A stretch of DNA of 64,000 nucleotides from Salinimonas profundi (GCF_014750655.1 NZ_JABBXD010000009.1:98823-162822); one strand, 5' to 3'. Counted from the first letter of the stretch, positions 47,973 to 58,966 are shown. Notes: generated by a model from the sequence alone, not told the origin. Numbers and translations are program-made.

Positions 47973-49679
47973 TTAATGTGCGGAAGCCTGTCCTGCCCCT
48001 TTCGGGTAGCGTATGCTTTCCACCAGCTCCTGAATATCTTCAGGTGCCTCTTTGGTTGATTTAAAGACCAGGAATGCCACTACAAAGTTTACCAGCATCC
48101 CTAATGTACCAATCCCTTCAGGTGAGATACCGAACCACCAGTTCTCTGGCGTACTCGCCTCAGGGTTAACAAATTTAAAGTAAATAATGTAAACCGCTGT
48201 AAAGGTAATCCCCGCTAACATTCCGGCCACAGCCCCTTTATCATTCATGCGCTTACTGAATATGCCCATGATGATAGCCGGGAAGAAGCTGGACGCTGCA
48301 AGGCCAAAGGCAAAGGCGACCACCTGCGCCACAAATCCGGGAGGGTTGATACCAAAGTAGCCGGCGATGAGTATCGCAATGGCGGCGGCCATCCTTGCAT
48401 AAAGCAATTCTGCTTTATCAGAAATATTCGGCGCAAAGTTTCGCTTGAGTAAGTCGTGCGAAACCGATGTCGAGATAACCAGCAGCAGCCCGGCCGATGT
48501 TGATAGTGCGGCAGCCACACCACCAGCGGCAACCAGTGCAATTACCCATGCTGGCAAATTCGCAATTTCAGGGTTTGCCAACACCATAATATCGCGGTCG
48601 ACAACCATCTCATTACGCTCATCACCGGAATAGAACATTTTGCCGTCGTTGTTTTGATCGTTCCACTCGATCAGGCCGGTTTTCTCCCAGTTCTTAATCC
48701 ACATTGGCGCTTCGGCATACTCTGTACCCTGCATTTCAGGCCCGTTGATAGTCTCTATCATGTTGGTACGGGCGAATGCTGCCAGTGAAGGTGCTGTCGT
48801 ATAGACGATGGCGATGAACGCCAGTGCCCAACCCGCACTTTTACGGGCGTCACTCACTTTGGGGACAGTGAAGAAACGAACGATAACGTGAGGCAGGCCT
48901 GCTGTACCGACCATCAGAGCAAAGGTAATAAAGAACACGTCGATGGTACTTTTGGTTCCGGAAGTATATTCCGTAAACCCGAGATCGACGGATAGCTGAT
49001 CAAGCTTTTCCAGCAGGAACATTCCCGACCCGTCAGCGAGTGTGGCCCCAAACCCGGTTTGTGGCAGGATATGACCGGTTAACATAATTGAGATGAAAAC
49101 CGCCGGTACTACATAGGCGAACACCATCACACAGAATTGCGCCACCTGGGTGTACGTTATCCCTTTCATGCCGCCCAGTACGGTATAAAAGAAAACAATC
49201 GCCATACCGATAAGTACACCGGTCATAATATCCACTTCCAGGAAGCGGCTGAATACTACGCCCACACCACGCATCTGTCCGGCTACGTAGGTAAAGCAGA
49301 CAAAAATGGCACAGAATACCGCTACGGTTCGAGCTGTCTGGGAATAGTAACGGTCGCCAATGAAATCCGGCACAGTAAATTTGCCGAACTTGCGCAGGTA
49401 TGGCGCCAGACATAACGCCAGCAATACATAGCCACCGGTCCAGCCCATCAGATATACTGCACCGTCGTAACCCATAAACGAGATAAGCCCGGCCATTGAT
49501 ATAAAGGATGCTGCAGACATCCAGTCAGCTGCAGTTGCCATACCGTTTAAAACCGGAGGTACGCCACCGCCCGCAACGTAAAAGTCGTTCGTCGAGCCCG
49601 CGCGTGCCCATATCGCAATGGCAATGTATAGTGCGAAAGTACCGCCAACTATCAAGAATGTTAATGTTTGAATATCCAT
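47973..49679 (-). CDS. Sodium:solute symporter (VC_2705 family, acetate/monocarboxylate type)
   Basis: A 568-residue SLC5-type symporter with about 13 helices. ADWMSAASFISMAGLISFMGYDG and the GVLIGMAIVFFYTVLGGMKGITYTQVAQF region are typical, and the sequence is close to ActP-like acetate permeases but is associated with a DUF4212 subunit, the mark of the VC_2705 family. RBS GAGGAATAAG overlaps the end of the DUF4212 gene. Substrate is probably acetate or a related monocarboxylate, supported by nearby acs and crbS/R. Confidence 0.9.
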   Translation of the reverse strand: MDIQTLTFLIVGGTFALYIAIAIWARAGSTNDFYVAGGGVPPVLNGMATAADWMSAASFISMAGLISFMGYDGAVYLMGWTGGYVLLALCLAPYLRKFGKFTVPDFIGDRYYSQTARTVAVFCAIFVCFTYVAGQMRGVGVVFSRFLEVDIMTGVLIGMAIVFFYTVLGGMKGITYTQVAQFCVMVFAYVVPAVFISIMLTGHILPQTGFGATLADGSGMFLLEKLDQLSVDLGFTEYTSGTKSTIDVFFITFALMVGTAGLPHVIVRFFTVPKVSDARKSAGWALAFIAIVYTTAPSLAAFARTNMIETINGPEMQGTEYAEAPMWIKNWEKTGLIEWNDQNNDGKMFYSGDERNEMVVDRDIMVLANPEIANLPAWVIALVAAGGVAAALSTSAGLLLVISTSVSHDLLKRNFAPNISDKAELLYARMAAAIAILIAGYFGINPPGFVAQVVAFAFGLAASSFFPAIIMGIFSKRMNDKGAVAGMLAGITFTAVYIIYFKFVNPEASTPENWWFGISPEGIGTLGMLVNFVVAFLVFKSTKEAPEDIQELVESIRYPKGAGQASAH

Positions 49680-49683
49680 GGTC

Positions 49684-49950
49684 TTATTCCTCGTTTACGC
49701 CATACTTCCTGTCCAGCGCATTCATTTTTGCCATGTAGACAAAAATCAGTGCCACGAACACATAAATCGCGCCTTGCTGCGCAAACCAAAAACCAAGCTT
49801 AAATCCGAAAAACTGAATCTGATTAAGCACGTCTACAAACAGGATCCCCGCACCAAACGATACGACGAACCATATAATAAGCAGCTTCACCAGAAGAGAG
49901 AGGTTCTCTTTCCAGTAAGCGACTTTGTCTTCGTCACTTCTAAATGCCAT
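49684..49950 (-). CDS. DUF4212 small membrane subunit of the symporter
   Basis: An 88-residue protein with two helices (about 20-40 and 52-72) and the YWKENLSLLVKLLIIWFVVSFGAGILF opening that defines DUF4212. It lies 4 bp before the symporter gene and is transcribed with it. It is probably an accessory subunit needed for symporter activity or stability. Confidence 0.9.
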   Translation of the reverse strand: MAFRSDEDKVAYWKENLSLLVKLLIIWFVVSFGAGILFVDVLNQIQFFGFKLGFWFAQQGAIYVFVALIFVYMAKMNALDRKYGVNEE

Positions 49951-50193
49951 TATATTTCCCCTCTTACCAGGTTAATTAATTGTTTCTTTTTTACATCTCG
50001 CCAACCAATGGTTTTTTCTGTGGTCTGTCGTTTCTGCGACAACGCTCAGAAAACAGAAAAAACCTTTGCTATAGCGGCTTTTATTTACTCTAGACCTGGT
50101 CAGGGAATCTACAAATGCGACGATGGTCGTAGGCGCATCCGTAGCAATAAAGGATAGAATTTAAACCATGATGTTAAACAGGTGTAAACAACG

Positions 50194-53100
50194 ATGACTT
50201 TTGGCTGGATTGCGCTGGCGCTAATTTATCTGGTGGGGCTGTTTTATATTGCACGCTGGGGCGATCGCAATTCCCCCACGGCAAGGTGGCTGACGTCTCA
50301 TCCGGCCATTTATTCGCTGGCACTGGCAATATATTGCACAGCCTGGACCTTCTTTGGCGCTGTGGGACAGGCCAGCCAGTACTCCTGGGATTATCTGCCG
50401 ATTCTGCTGGGGCCCATTCTGGTTTACCTGTTTGGCTACCGGTTCATCAAAAAGCTGATACTGGTAAGTAAAAAACAGCATATCACTACCGTGGCAGACT
50501 TTATCGCCTCCCGCTACGGCAAGCGTCAGACAGTCGCTTTACTGGTTACATTAATTGCTTTGTTGGCAACCATTCCTTACATCGCTTTGCAGTTAAAAGC
50601 GATTGGTTCAATGTTTCAGCTGCTTACCCAGCAGCCGGATACCCACATGATTATTATCGTGGCGACGCTGTTTATTGCAGTATTTGCGATTTATTTTGGT
50701 ACCAAACAAACCGATGTCACTGAATACCGGCGTGGTCTGATGCTGGCAATCTCTTTTGAGTCGTCCATTAAACTGCTGGCGCTGGTACTGGTGGCTATTG
50801 TTGGCTACACCGCCTGGGACAAGGCAGGTTCGCAATCCATCTCTGATGCCTTTTTTGCCAGAGCGGCTGCTGAGCAGCTCGGCTCGTTCAGCTTTATCTC
50901 TCAGACGATTATGGCCGCAGCGGCTGTCATTTGTCTGCCTAGACAATTCCACGTTGCCATTATTGACAATTTGAACCTGAGTCACCTGAAGACGGCGCGC
51001 TGGTTATTTCCGCTTTATCTGGCCATTATCGCCACTGTTATTCCGGTAATAGCAGTGGCTGGCAATATTCTTTTTGACCAGAGTACTGTAGAGCCGGATA
51101 CCTATGTATTGTCACTTGCGATGTATTCCGAATCGCTTTTTCTGCAGATAATTGTTTTTATCGGGGGGCTGTCCGCGGCCACTGCGATGATCATTGTTGC
51201 CACCCTCACCTTAAGCACAATGCTAACCAATGATGTCGTTTTACCCCGCATATTTGCGCTAAAGGACCACACGCAAAGTAACCGGGATTACACGCGCCAT
51301 ATCCGCCTGATAAGAAGACTGGTTATTGGCTTAATTCTTTTACTGGCATTTATATATCATCAGCAAATGACCTATAGCCGGTCATTACACTCTATCGGTC
51401 TTATCGCCTTTTCACTGGTCATACAGCTTTTACCGGCAGTTGCCGGAGGGCTTTACTGGAAGCGGGGACACGCTCATGGCGTATATGCGGGGTTGTTGGT
51501 GGGCCTGACAACCTGGATACTTTGGCTGGTACTGCCGATACTTAATACAGACGCCCCGGCTCAGGCGCAAAACGAACTACACAGCCAGGGCGCCATGATT
51601 AGTCTGGCAGCCAATATTATCACCTACATTGGCTTTAGCGTCTTCGCGCCCGCGCGACTGATTGATAAAATTCAGGCTGAAGCCTTTGTTTCGCCGGCAG
51701 ACGCCAGCCTGACCACTCGTGGCAAGCACCCCATCACGACCACGGCGGATGATCTCATCACACTGTTATCTACTTTTATGGGCAGCGGGCGCTGCGAGCA
51801 GCTCATTGCCGATTTCGAGCAACTCAACAATGTCCAGATACCCCGTAATACTATCCCTGATGAAGAATTCATGTCGTTTTGCGAACGCGCATTGGGCGGG
51901 GTAATCGGGGCAGCCAGCGCGAAGGTGCTTATCGACAGTATCACCCGGGGTAAAAAGCTCGACTTTGCTGAGGTTATCAACTTTTTCGATGACACCACTC
52001 AGGCCATGCAGTTTAATATGACAGCGCTGCTCACCTCGCTGGAAAATATTGATCAGGGCATCAGTGTTGTTGATAAACATCTCAACATGGTGGCCTGGAA
52101 TAAAAAGTACACCACCTTATACCCTTATCCTCAGGGAATGTTGACAGTAGGCACGCCGGTAGAAAAACTGGTGCAATATAATGCTGAGCAGGGGGAGTTT
52201 GGCGCCGGAGATATCGACGAACAGGTGGAAAAGCGCATGGAGCACCTGCGTGCCGGCACCCAACACCGCTTTACGCGTCAGCGCGGCGATGGCAGGGTCA
52301 TCGAAATGGTAGGTAATCCGCTCCCTGGAGGTGGCTTTGTTACCAGTTTTACCGATATCACTGGCCACATTGAGATTCAGCAGGCGCTGGAAGAATCTAA
52401 TATCGATCTTGAAGCCAGAATTAAAAAACGTACTGAGGAAGTGCACTCGATTAATGCCGAGCTTCGTCTGGAAATTGAGCGACGCTCCGAGGCTGAAAAA
52501 GAGCTGATCCGCGCCCGCAAAGCAGCTGAAGATGCCAACGCCAGTAAAACCCGCTTTCTCGCCCTGGCCAGCCATGATGTACTCCAACCATTGAATGCTG
52601 CCAAGCTATACGTCAGCGCACTGGAGGAAGCGAACCTGTCAGGCGCCATGCAGGATATCGTTAAAAAACTGTCCCATAGCGTCTCGTCCAGTGAAACACT
52701 GATTGCGACCTTGCTGGACATTGCCCGACTCGACCAGGGGGAATTAAAGCCCAGTCTGGAACCTGTTAAGCTGCGTGATTTACTGACACCGCTGGCGGAT
52801 GAAATGAAGATGCGGGCCAGTGAAAAACAGTTATATCTGCGAGCGAGTATCAATGATTGCTGGGCAATGGCAGATAAGACATACCTTTATCGCGTGGTAC
52901 AAAACTTACTGTCCAATGCGGTGAAATATACACAGTCCGGGCGGGTCTTACTGCATGTGTACGCTTATGATAAGCAGGTCATTATCAAGGTATATGATTC
53001 GGGCGTAGGCATATCAAAAGAACACCAGGGCCTGATATTCAGTGACTTTTATCGAACCAATGACACGCAGGGACAGGGCGTAGGGCTGGGTCTTGGCGTT

Positions 53101-53634
53101 GTCCGACGCCTGAGCACACAAATGAAGGGCACTATCGGTGTCAGCTCCATTCCCGGAAAAGGCAGTTGCTTCTCCCTGTCACTGCCGCAGGCCTCTCAAC
53201 GACAGAAAAACCTGCCCAACCGCATCGGCCGGCCTGCGCAGTTTCAGGGCTTACGGGTACTCTGTGTCGATGACCAACAGGAAAATCTTGATGCGCTGCG
53301 CACGTTATTGGAAAAATGGGGCGTGAAGGTCGTCACCGCCGATAACTGGGATGACGCATTAACTCAGGCTGAAATATTCTCACCACAGATTTTATTAATG
53401 GACTATCAGTTAAGTGAACATCACAATGGTCTGGAGCTGATAGACGCCATTCGTCAGCACTTAAATATTGTCCTTCCGGCAACGCTGATTACTGCTAATC
53501 AGGAACAGTCACTGCTCGATACTGCAAGGCAGCAAGGGGTAAATTATTTGAGCAAGCCGATTAAACCAGCAAAGTTACGCGCTTTACTACAGAGTATGAC
53601 CCGCTATATTAAAGAGGCATCGGTAAAAAATTAA
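50194..53634 (+). CDS. crbS: Hybrid sensor histidine kinase with SLC5-type symporter domain (CrbS-like)
   Basis: A 1146-residue hybrid kinase. Residues about 1-480 form a sodium:solute symporter domain with 13 helices; about 510-600 is a STAC-type linker (ADDLITLLSTFMGSG); about 615-725 is a PAS domain; a coiled coil leads to HisKA with His794 (ASHDVLQPLN), then a HATPase (NLLSNAVKYTQSG, GVGLGLGVV) and a C-terminal receiver with Asp1070 (LLMDYQLSE). The same layout is known for CrbS of Vibrio cholerae and MxtR of Pseudomonas, which control acs through a LuxR-type regulator. That regulator and acs lie at 56225-58831. It is divergent from the DUF4212/symporter operon. Confidence 0.88.
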   Translation: MTFGWIALALIYLVGLFYIARWGDRNSPTARWLTSHPAIYSLALAIYCTAWTFFGAVGQASQYSWDYLPILLGPILVYLFGYRFIKKLILVSKKQHITTVADFIASRYGKRQTVALLVTLIALLATIPYIALQLKAIGSMFQLLTQQPDTHMIIIVATLFIAVFAIYFGTKQTDVTEYRRGLMLAISFESSIKLLALVLVAIVGYTAWDKAGSQSISDAFFARAAAEQLGSFSFISQTIMAAAAVICLPRQFHVAIIDNLNLSHLKTARWLFPLYLAIIATVIPVIAVAGNILFDQSTVEPDTYVLSLAMYSESLFLQIIVFIGGLSAATAMIIVATLTLSTMLTNDVVLPRIFALKDHTQSNRDYTRHIRLIRRLVIGLILLLAFIYHQQMTYSRSLHSIGLIAFSLVIQLLPAVAGGLYWKRGHAHGVYAGLLVGLTTWILWLVLPILNTDAPAQAQNELHSQGAMISLAANIITYIGFSVFAPARLIDKIQAEAFVSPADASLTTRGKHPITTTADDLITLLSTFMGSGRCEQLIADFEQLNNVQIPRNTIPDEEFMSFCERALGGVIGAASAKVLIDSITRGKKLDFAEVINFFDDTTQAMQFNMTALLTSLENIDQGISVVDKHLNMVAWNKKYTTLYPYPQGMLTVGTPVEKLVQYNAEQGEFGAGDIDEQVEKRMEHLRAGTQHRFTRQRGDGRVIEMVGNPLPGGGFVTSFTDITGHIEIQQALEESNIDLEARIKKRTEEVHSINAELRLEIERRSEAEKELIRARKAAEDANASKTRFLALASHDVLQPLNAAKLYVSALEEANLSGAMQDIVKKLSHSVSSSETLIATLLDIARLDQGELKPSLEPVKLRDLLTPLADEMKMRASEKQLYLRASINDCWAMADKTYLYRVVQNLLSNAVKYTQSGRVLLHVYAYDKQVIIKVYDSGVGISKEHQGLIFSDFYRTNDTQGQGVGLGLGVVRRLSTQMKGTIGVSSIPGKGSCFSLSLPQASQRQKNLPNRIGRPAQFQGLRVLCVDDQQENLDALRTLLEKWGVKVVTADNWDDALTQAEIFSPQILLMDYQLSEHHNGLELIDAIRQHLNIVLPATLITANQEQSLLDTARQQGVNYLSKPIKPAKLRALLQSMTRYIKEASVKN

Positions 53635-53782
53635 GAATATGTTTGTTATCACAAAAGTTTACATTCGTTACCATGAATTTATTTTAGTTACTGGTAGCGA
53701 CGCTACGTGATACCTTCAAACTTTTGTGTTGCGCAATCAGTACAAAAGTAAGACAACAACACTGATATTAAGGAACCTTGCG

Positions 53783-54688
53783 ATGCGTATCGCAATACTC
53801 TCTAGAAACCCGAAACTTTATTCTACTAAACGACTTCAGGAAGCAGGTCAACAACGCGGCCATGAAATAGATATCATTGACACCATGCATTGCTACATGG
53901 ACATTACCAGTGCGCGACCTTCCGTGCGTTATAAAGGTAAAAGACTGCCTAAATACGATGCTGTTATTCCGCGTATAGGCGCATCGGTAAGTTTTTATGG
54001 TACGTCTGTGGTCAGACAGTTTGAAATGATGGGAACGTACAGTATCAACGAGTCAGTCGCTATCAGCCGCTCAAGAGATAAGCTACGTTCATTGCAACTA
54101 TTGTCTCGTAAAGGTATCGGCATGCCCCGAACCGGGTTTGCTCACCATCCGGATAAAATTGATGATCTGATTAAAAATGTTGGTGGTGCGCCGGTTGTTA
54201 TCAAGTTGCTGGAAGGAACCCAGGGTATCGGTGTGGTACTGGCCGATACCGCAAAAGCGGCCGAATCAATTATCGAGGCCTTCATGGGACTCAACGCCAG
54301 CATTCTGGTTCAGGAATACATCAAAGAAGCCGGTGGCTCGGATATTCGCTGCTTTGTAGTAGGTGGTAAAGTTGTTGCTGCTATGAAGCGACAGGCTGCA
54401 CCTGGCGAATTTCGCTCTAACCTGCATCGCGGAGGTTCCGCCAGCCTGACACGCCTGTCACCGGATGAGCGTAAATGCGCGATAGATGCCGCCAGAACAA
54501 TGGGGCTGAATTGCTGCGGTGTCGATATTCTGCGGTCCAACAATGGCCCGGTGGTGATGGAAGTTAACTCGTCACCCGGTTTGGAAGGCATTGAAAATGC
54601 CACCGGCAAAGATGTAGCCGGTATCATTATTGAGTTCCTTGAAAAGAATGCGACACCTAACAAAACCAAAACGCGAGGGAAAGGCTAG
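53783..54688 (+). CDS. rimK: Ribosomal protein S6 glutamate ligase RimK
   Basis: A 301-residue ATP-grasp ligase that adds glutamates to the C-terminus of ribosomal protein S6. The ATG at 53783 ([18 protein letters not shown]) has AAGGAACC upstream; an earlier in-frame ATG at 53726 adds atypical residues. [19 protein letters not shown] and [23 protein letters not shown] are ATP-grasp signatures, and the length matches E. coli RimK. It shares one base with the next gene (TAGTG), so the three genes here are an operon. Confidence 0.94.
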   Translation: MRIAILSRNPKLYSTKRLQEAGQQRGHEIDIIDTMHCYMDITSARPSVRYKGKRLPKYDAVIPRIGASVSFYGTSVVRQFEMMGTYSINESVAISRSRDKLRSLQLLSRKGIGMPRTGFAHHPDKIDDLIKNVGGAPVVIKLLEGTQGIGVVLADTAKAAESIIEAFMGLNASILVQEYIKEAGGSDIRCFVVGGKVVAAMKRQAAPGEFRSNLHRGGSASLTRLSPDERKCAIDAARTMGLNCCGVDILRSNNGPVVMEVNSSPGLEGIENATGKDVAGIIIEFLEKNATPNKTKTRGKG

Positions 54689-55719
54689 TGGCAGATGCTG
54701 ATTTAGTCATCGGGGATGTTGCTGTCTCTCCCGGGCAAACGACCAAAATTCAGCTAGAAATGCCGCCGTTATACACGGCGACAAATATGAGTATTCCGGT
54801 TTATGTTAAGCGCGGTAAGCGCCCCGGCCCAACGATGTTTGTCAGTGCGGCCATTCATGGTGACGAGCTCAATGGTATTGAGATTGTAGCTCGCCTGATT
54901 CGTTCTAAATCGATAGAACGTATGCGCGGAACGTTGATCGCTGTGCCAATGGTGAACGTGTATGGGGTGCTCAACCAATCACGTTATTTGCCGGATCGTC
55001 GTGACTTAAACCGATGCTTTCCCGGCAGTAAAAAAGGCTCGCTGGCCGCCAGGCTGGCGCATCTGTTTTTTACAGAAGTCGTTTGCAAATGTGATGTGGG
55101 CATCGACCTGCATACCGGCGCCATTCATCGCAGCAACATTCCACAGATTCGGGCGAATCTGGATGACGAAGAAGTCATGGAAATGGGCAAAGCATTCGGT
55201 GTACCCGTTGTTTTAAATGCGGATATACGCGATGGTTCGCTACGCCAGGCTGCCAGTGAAGCCGGCGTAAAAATGCTGCTTTATGAAGCCGGCCAGGCCC
55301 TGCGCTATGACGAATTTTCAGTCAGAGCCGGCGTGAAAGGTGTCATCAACACCATGCGTCATTTGGGCATGCTGAATAAACGCAAAACGAAGGGGCATGA
55401 TATACAACGCTTTATTGCTCATCAGAGCGGTTGGGTGCGTGCGCCTGAAAGTGGATTTGTCACGCATCTGGCGCAGTTAGGTGATCATGTTGAAAAAGGT
55501 GACAGACTGGCCGTCATTGCAGACCCGTTCGGTGAGCCCCAGGCCACCATCATCTGTCCGGCTGAAGGTGTGGTGATAGGAAAACAAAACATCCCCCTGG
55601 CACAGGAGGGTGAGGCCATTTATCATGTTGCCTACTTCAGCCGCGCCGAAGCGGTTGCAGAGCATGTGGAGTTACTCCAGGATAGCCTGGTACCCACAGA
55701 GCAGGCCGTTTCTGAATAA
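54688..55719 (+). CDS. Succinylglutamate desuccinylase/aspartoacylase family zinc hydrolase
   Basis: A 343-residue M14-type protein starting at a GTG that overlaps the rimK stop by one base. Zinc ligands are in AAIHGDELNGIE (HxxE) and GIDLHTGAI, and a biotinyl-like C-terminal domain (SGFVTHLAQLGDHVEKGDRLAVI) follows. AstE/aspartoacylase-like proteins cleave N-acyl amino acids. Linkage to RimK suggests it acts on the glutamyl tail of S6 or on a related peptide, but this is inference. Confidence 0.88.
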   Translation: MADADLVIGDVAVSPGQTTKIQLEMPPLYTATNMSIPVYVKRGKRPGPTMFVSAAIHGDELNGIEIVARLIRSKSIERMRGTLIAVPMVNVYGVLNQSRYLPDRRDLNRCFPGSKKGSLAARLAHLFFTEVVCKCDVGIDLHTGAIHRSNIPQIRANLDDEEVMEMGKAFGVPVVLNADIRDGSLRQAASEAGVKMLLYEAGQALRYDEFSVRAGVKGVINTMRHLGMLNKRKTKGHDIQRFIAHQSGWVRAPESGFVTHLAQLGDHVEKGDRLAVIADPFGEPQATIICPAEGVVIGKQNIPLAQEGEAIYHVAYFSRAEAVAEHVELLQDSLVPTEQAVSE

Positions 55720-55731
55720 AGGAACTGAGTA

Positions 55732-56184
55732 GTGAGTACATCAGATACACAACAAAAAACCATTGTCGGCGCACTTGAGTTATGCAACTTGCCGGATTTA
55801 GCAATTACATCACTTCATGTGCGTGTTGATAGCGGCGCCGCTACCTCATCGCTGCACGTCGACAATATTGAAGAGTTCGAAAAGGACGGTGATTTGTGGG
55901 TAAGTTTTGATATTCACCCTGATATTCATAATGTTGAAACCGTAACCCGCCGACAGGCAAAGGTGCAGGCCCAGAAACGGGTAAAGAGTTCAACTGCAAC
56001 CCGCGAGCGCCGTTATGCGATACAGACTCCCATCGAAATGGCCGGGCAACGCTGGCAAATCCAGCTAACCCTTACCGACCGCTCAGAAATGACGTACCTG
56101 ATGCTATTGGGCCGTGAGGCTATGGCTGGTCGGCTCATTGTCGATCCGGAGTTTGATTACCTGCTGGCTAAAGAATCAGACTAG
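55732..56184 (+). CDS. Retropepsin-like protease (Zn_protease/RimK-associated family)
   Basis: A 150-residue protein starting at a GTG preceded by AAAGGAAC. It has VDSGAATSSLHVDNI, the DSGA motif of retroviral-type aspartyl proteases, and a C-terminal MLLGREAMAGRLIVDPEFDYL that closes the fold. The family (PF05618) was named as ATP-dependent zinc proteases but is retropepsin-like. Its coupling to rimK and the M14 enzyme suggests it trims or regulates the polyglutamate added to S6. Confidence 0.87.
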   Translation: MSTSDTQQKTIVGALELCNLPDLAITSLHVRVDSGAATSSLHVDNIEEFEKDGDLWVSFDIHPDIHNVETVTRRQAKVQAQKRVKSSTATRERRYAIQTPIEMAGQRWQIQLTLTDRSEMTYLMLLGREAMAGRLIVDPEFDYLLAKESD

Positions 56185-56224
56185 TAACCTAAATACTATC
56201 GACTCTGGCGTTTCAACCGGAACA

Positions 56225-56875
56225 TCAAACGCGCTGCTCTGGCGGCTCCAGTTCCAGTTGAGACGCAATCAGAACGGCCTGTGTGCGATTGTTAATTCCT
56301 AACTTCTTAAATATAGCGGTGACATGGGCCTTTACCGTCGCCTCCGCGATATCAAGGTTGTAACCAATCTGCTTGTTAAGCAATCCGTCACGCATGTAAC
56401 AGAGGACCTTATATTGCGAGGGTGTCAGGCTTGACACCTTATCGGCTAACTCACTGAAACTCTCATCAACCTCTTCAAGATGATCTGTGACCGACTCCGG
56501 CACCCAGATATCTCCGTCCAGAATGACCTGCACAGCTTCCGCAATATCGGCAGAGCTCGCGGTTTTAGGAATAAAACCCAGGGCGCCTACACCAACAATT
56601 TTAGAAATGATAGTCGCATCTTCCGTTCCGGACACGACGGCTACCGGCAGACCGGGAAAAAGTTTTCTGATATGAAGCAATCCGAATAAATCATTGCTGC
56701 CGGGCATATGCAGATCCAGCAGCAATAAATCGATATCTTCGTGTTGCAACAGCGAAACGGTGTGGTTGAGATCGCCGGCCTCGAGCATCCTCAAGTCCGG
56801 CAGGTTCAGCGATAACGCGCCTTTCAGCGCATCCCGATACAACGGATGATCATCTGCAATAAGCAGCGTTATCAT
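56225..56875 (-). CDS. crbR: LuxR-family response regulator (CrbR-like)
   Basis: A 216-residue NarL/LuxR-type regulator with receiver phosphoacceptor Asp54 (LLLDLHMPG) and a C-terminal helix-turn-helix (SLTPSQYKVLCYMRDGLLNKQIGYNLDIAEATVKAHVTAIFKKL). It starts 9 bp after acs, with AAGGGAACATC as ribosome site, and so is transcribed with acs. In Vibrio the CrbS/CrbR pair activates acs; the cognate kinase gene lies nearby at 50194. It most likely forms a positive loop with acs. Confidence 0.9.
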   Translation of the reverse strand: MITLLIADDHPLYRDALKGALSLNLPDLRMLEAGDLNHTVSLLQHEDIDLLLLDLHMPGSNDLFGLLHIRKLFPGLPVAVVSGTEDATIISKIVGVGALGFIPKTASSADIAEAVQVILDGDIWVPESVTDHLEEVDESFSELADKVSSLTPSQYKVLCYMRDGLLNKQIGYNLDIAEATVKAHVTAIFKKLGINNRTQAVLIASQLELEPPEQRV

Positions 56876-56884
56876 GATGTTCCC

Positions 56885-58831
56885 TTATTTATTCAGCCTC
56901 TGCTCAATGAGTGTATCAACAACTGAAGGATCCGCCAATGTGGATGTATCGCCAAGCTGGTCATGCTCATTAGCCGCAATTTTACGCAGGATTCGACGCA
57001 TAATCTTTCCTGAACGCGTTTTGGGCAGCCCCACCGACCATTGGATCATATCAGGTGTCGCAATCGGGCTAAGTTCCTGTCTTACCCAGTCACGAAGCTC
57101 TTTAGTCAGCGCCTCATCAGGTTCTACGCCTTCATTGGGGGTAACATACACATAGATACCCTGCCCTTTGATGTCATGGGGGTATCCTACAACAGCGGCT
57201 TCGGCGACCTTGCTATGCGCCACCAGGGCACTTTCAATTTCAGCGGTGCCCAGACGGTGGCCGGATACGTTAAGGACATCATCGACCCTGCCGGTGATCC
57301 AGTAATAGCCGTCTTCATCACGACGTGCACCATCACCGGTGAAATAGACTCCCTGGTAGGCACTGAAATACGTATTGATAAAGCGCTCATGATCACCATA
57401 CACCGTTCGGGCCTGGCTAGGCCAGCTATCCTTAATGACCAAATTACCCTCGGCCTCACCGTCCAGTTCATTACCATCAGCATCAAACAGCGCGGGTTGA
57501 ATACCGAAGAAAGGTCGCGTGGCGGAGCCCGGTTTGAGTGCGGTGGCACCTGGTAGTGGCGTAATCATATGACCGCCCGTTTCAGTTTGCCACCAGGTAT
57601 CCATGATAGGACAGCGACTTTGTCCAAGTACGCGGTAGTACCACTCCCAGGCTTCCGGGTTAATCGGCTCACCCACTGTGCCCAGAATTCTCAGGGAAGA
57701 TAAATCACAGCCTTCAGCCGGCTTATCGCCGTGTGCCATCAGCGCTCTGATTGCAGTAGGCGCAGTATAGAAACTATTAACCTTATACTTCTCAATGACC
57801 TGCGCGATACGGGTAACATCCGGATAAGTAGGCACACCCTCAAAGAAAACCTGCGAGGCGCCATTGATCATCGGCCCGTATACCATGTAGCTGTGTCCCG
57901 TGATCCAGCCAACATCGGCTGAACACCAGTAAACATCATCCTGCTGGTAATCGAAGGCATATTTAAATGTAAGGGCGGTGTACAACAGGTAACCCCCGGT
58001 CGTGTGAACGACACCTTTAGGGGTTCCGGTGGAGCCGGATGTGTACAGAATAAAAAGCGGGTCTTCCGCATTCATCACTTCCGGCTCACATTGTGCTGAG
58101 CAGTCATCCACAAGCGCTTCCCAGACGACATCCACATCATCATTCCAGGCCACGTCGCCACCGGTCAGCTTGTGACAAATAACATTGGTGATAGACGGAC
58201 ATGCGCCATTGGACAGCGCCTTATCAACATTCTGTTTTAACGGTACGCTGCGGCCGCCGCGACGCCCTTCGTCACAGGTTATAACCACTTTGGCAGCGCT
58301 GTCATTGATGCGGTCGGCGATAGCATTAGGTGAGAAGCCGCCGAAAATCACCGAGTGAACCGCGCCGATTCTGGCGCAAGCCAGCATTGCATAAGCTGCA
58401 TGAGGAACCATCGGCATATAGATAGCAACACGGTCGCCTTTACCTACCCCGAGCTTTTTTAAGCCATTGGCCAGCTTGCACACTTCGTAGTGAAGCTGCT
58501 GGTAGGTGATCTCTTCGCTGTCTTCGGGGGAATCTCCCTCCCAATACAGTGCGACCTTTTTGGCATTTTTTGCCAGATGCCGGTCAATACAGTTATAACT
58601 GGCATTAATCTCACCGTCTTCAAACCACTTGATAGACACATCATCTTTACCGAAATGTGTATTTTTAACTTTGGAAGGCTTGGTATACCAATCAAGAAAT
58701 TCGGCATGTTTTCCCCAAAATCCTGACGGATCCTCTACCGATTCTTTGTACATTTGCGTATATTGCGCTTCGTCCAAATGGGTGGTTTGCTTAATTTGTT
58801 CGGGAACAGGATACGTCTTACTGGCAGTCAT
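56885..58831 (-). CDS. acs: Acetyl-CoA synthetase
   Basis: A 648-residue AMP-forming enzyme that converts acetate, ATP and CoA to acetyl-Co[21 protein letters not shown] is the P-loop-like motif; [18 protein letters not shown] marks the hinge; [15 protein letters not shown] holds Lys609, the same number as the regulatory acetylated lysine in Salmonella Acs. RBS GGAGG precedes the ATG. It is the first gene of an operon with crbR and is divergent from the porin gene. Confidence 0.96.
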   Translation of the reverse strand: MTASKTYPVPEQIKQTTHLDEAQYTQMYKESVEDPSGFWGKHAEFLDWYTKPSKVKNTHFGKDDVSIKWFEDGEINASYNCIDRHLAKNAKKVALYWEGDSPEDSEEITYQQLHYEVCKLANGLKKLGVGKGDRVAIYMPMVPHAAYAMLACARIGAVHSVIFGGFSPNAIADRINDSAAKVVITCDEGRRGGRSVPLKQNVDKALSNGACPSITNVICHKLTGGDVAWNDDVDVVWEALVDDCSAQCEPEVMNAEDPLFILYTSGSTGTPKGVVHTTGGYLLYTALTFKYAFDYQQDDVYWCSADVGWITGHSYMVYGPMINGASQVFFEGVPTYPDVTRIAQVIEKYKVNSFYTAPTAIRALMAHGDKPAEGCDLSSLRILGTVGEPINPEAWEWYYRVLGQSRCPIMDTWWQTETGGHMITPLPGATALKPGSATRPFFGIQPALFDADGNELDGEAEGNLVIKDSWPSQARTVYGDHERFINTYFSAYQGVYFTGDGARRDEDGYYWITGRVDDVLNVSGHRLGTAEIESALVAHSKVAEAAVVGYPHDIKGQGIYVYVTPNEGVEPDEALTKELRDWVRQELSPIATPDMIQWSVGLPKTRSGKIMRRILRKIAANEHDQLGDTSTLADPSVVDTLIEQRLNK

Positions 58832-58910
58832 AATGTGCGCCTCCGGTTTTAAAATTCGATTTCACCATATAGATACATCAATGTAGCCGGTATTGATTAA
58901 AGCAAAATGA

Positions 58911-58923
58911 GACTTTGGTCTTA
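58911..58923. promoter_or_regulatory. Copy A of 13-bp direct repeat in the acs-porin intergenic region
   Basis: GACTTTGGTCTTA occurs here and again at 58967-58979 in the same orientation, 56 bp start to start. The core GACTTTGGTC is an imperfect dyad. Candidate binding site for CrbR; the acs start is 80 bp away. Confidence 0.5.
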
Positions 58924-58966
58924 CCGCAAACAGCCTGTATATCAACTGACTAAGTTTTATACTTGC

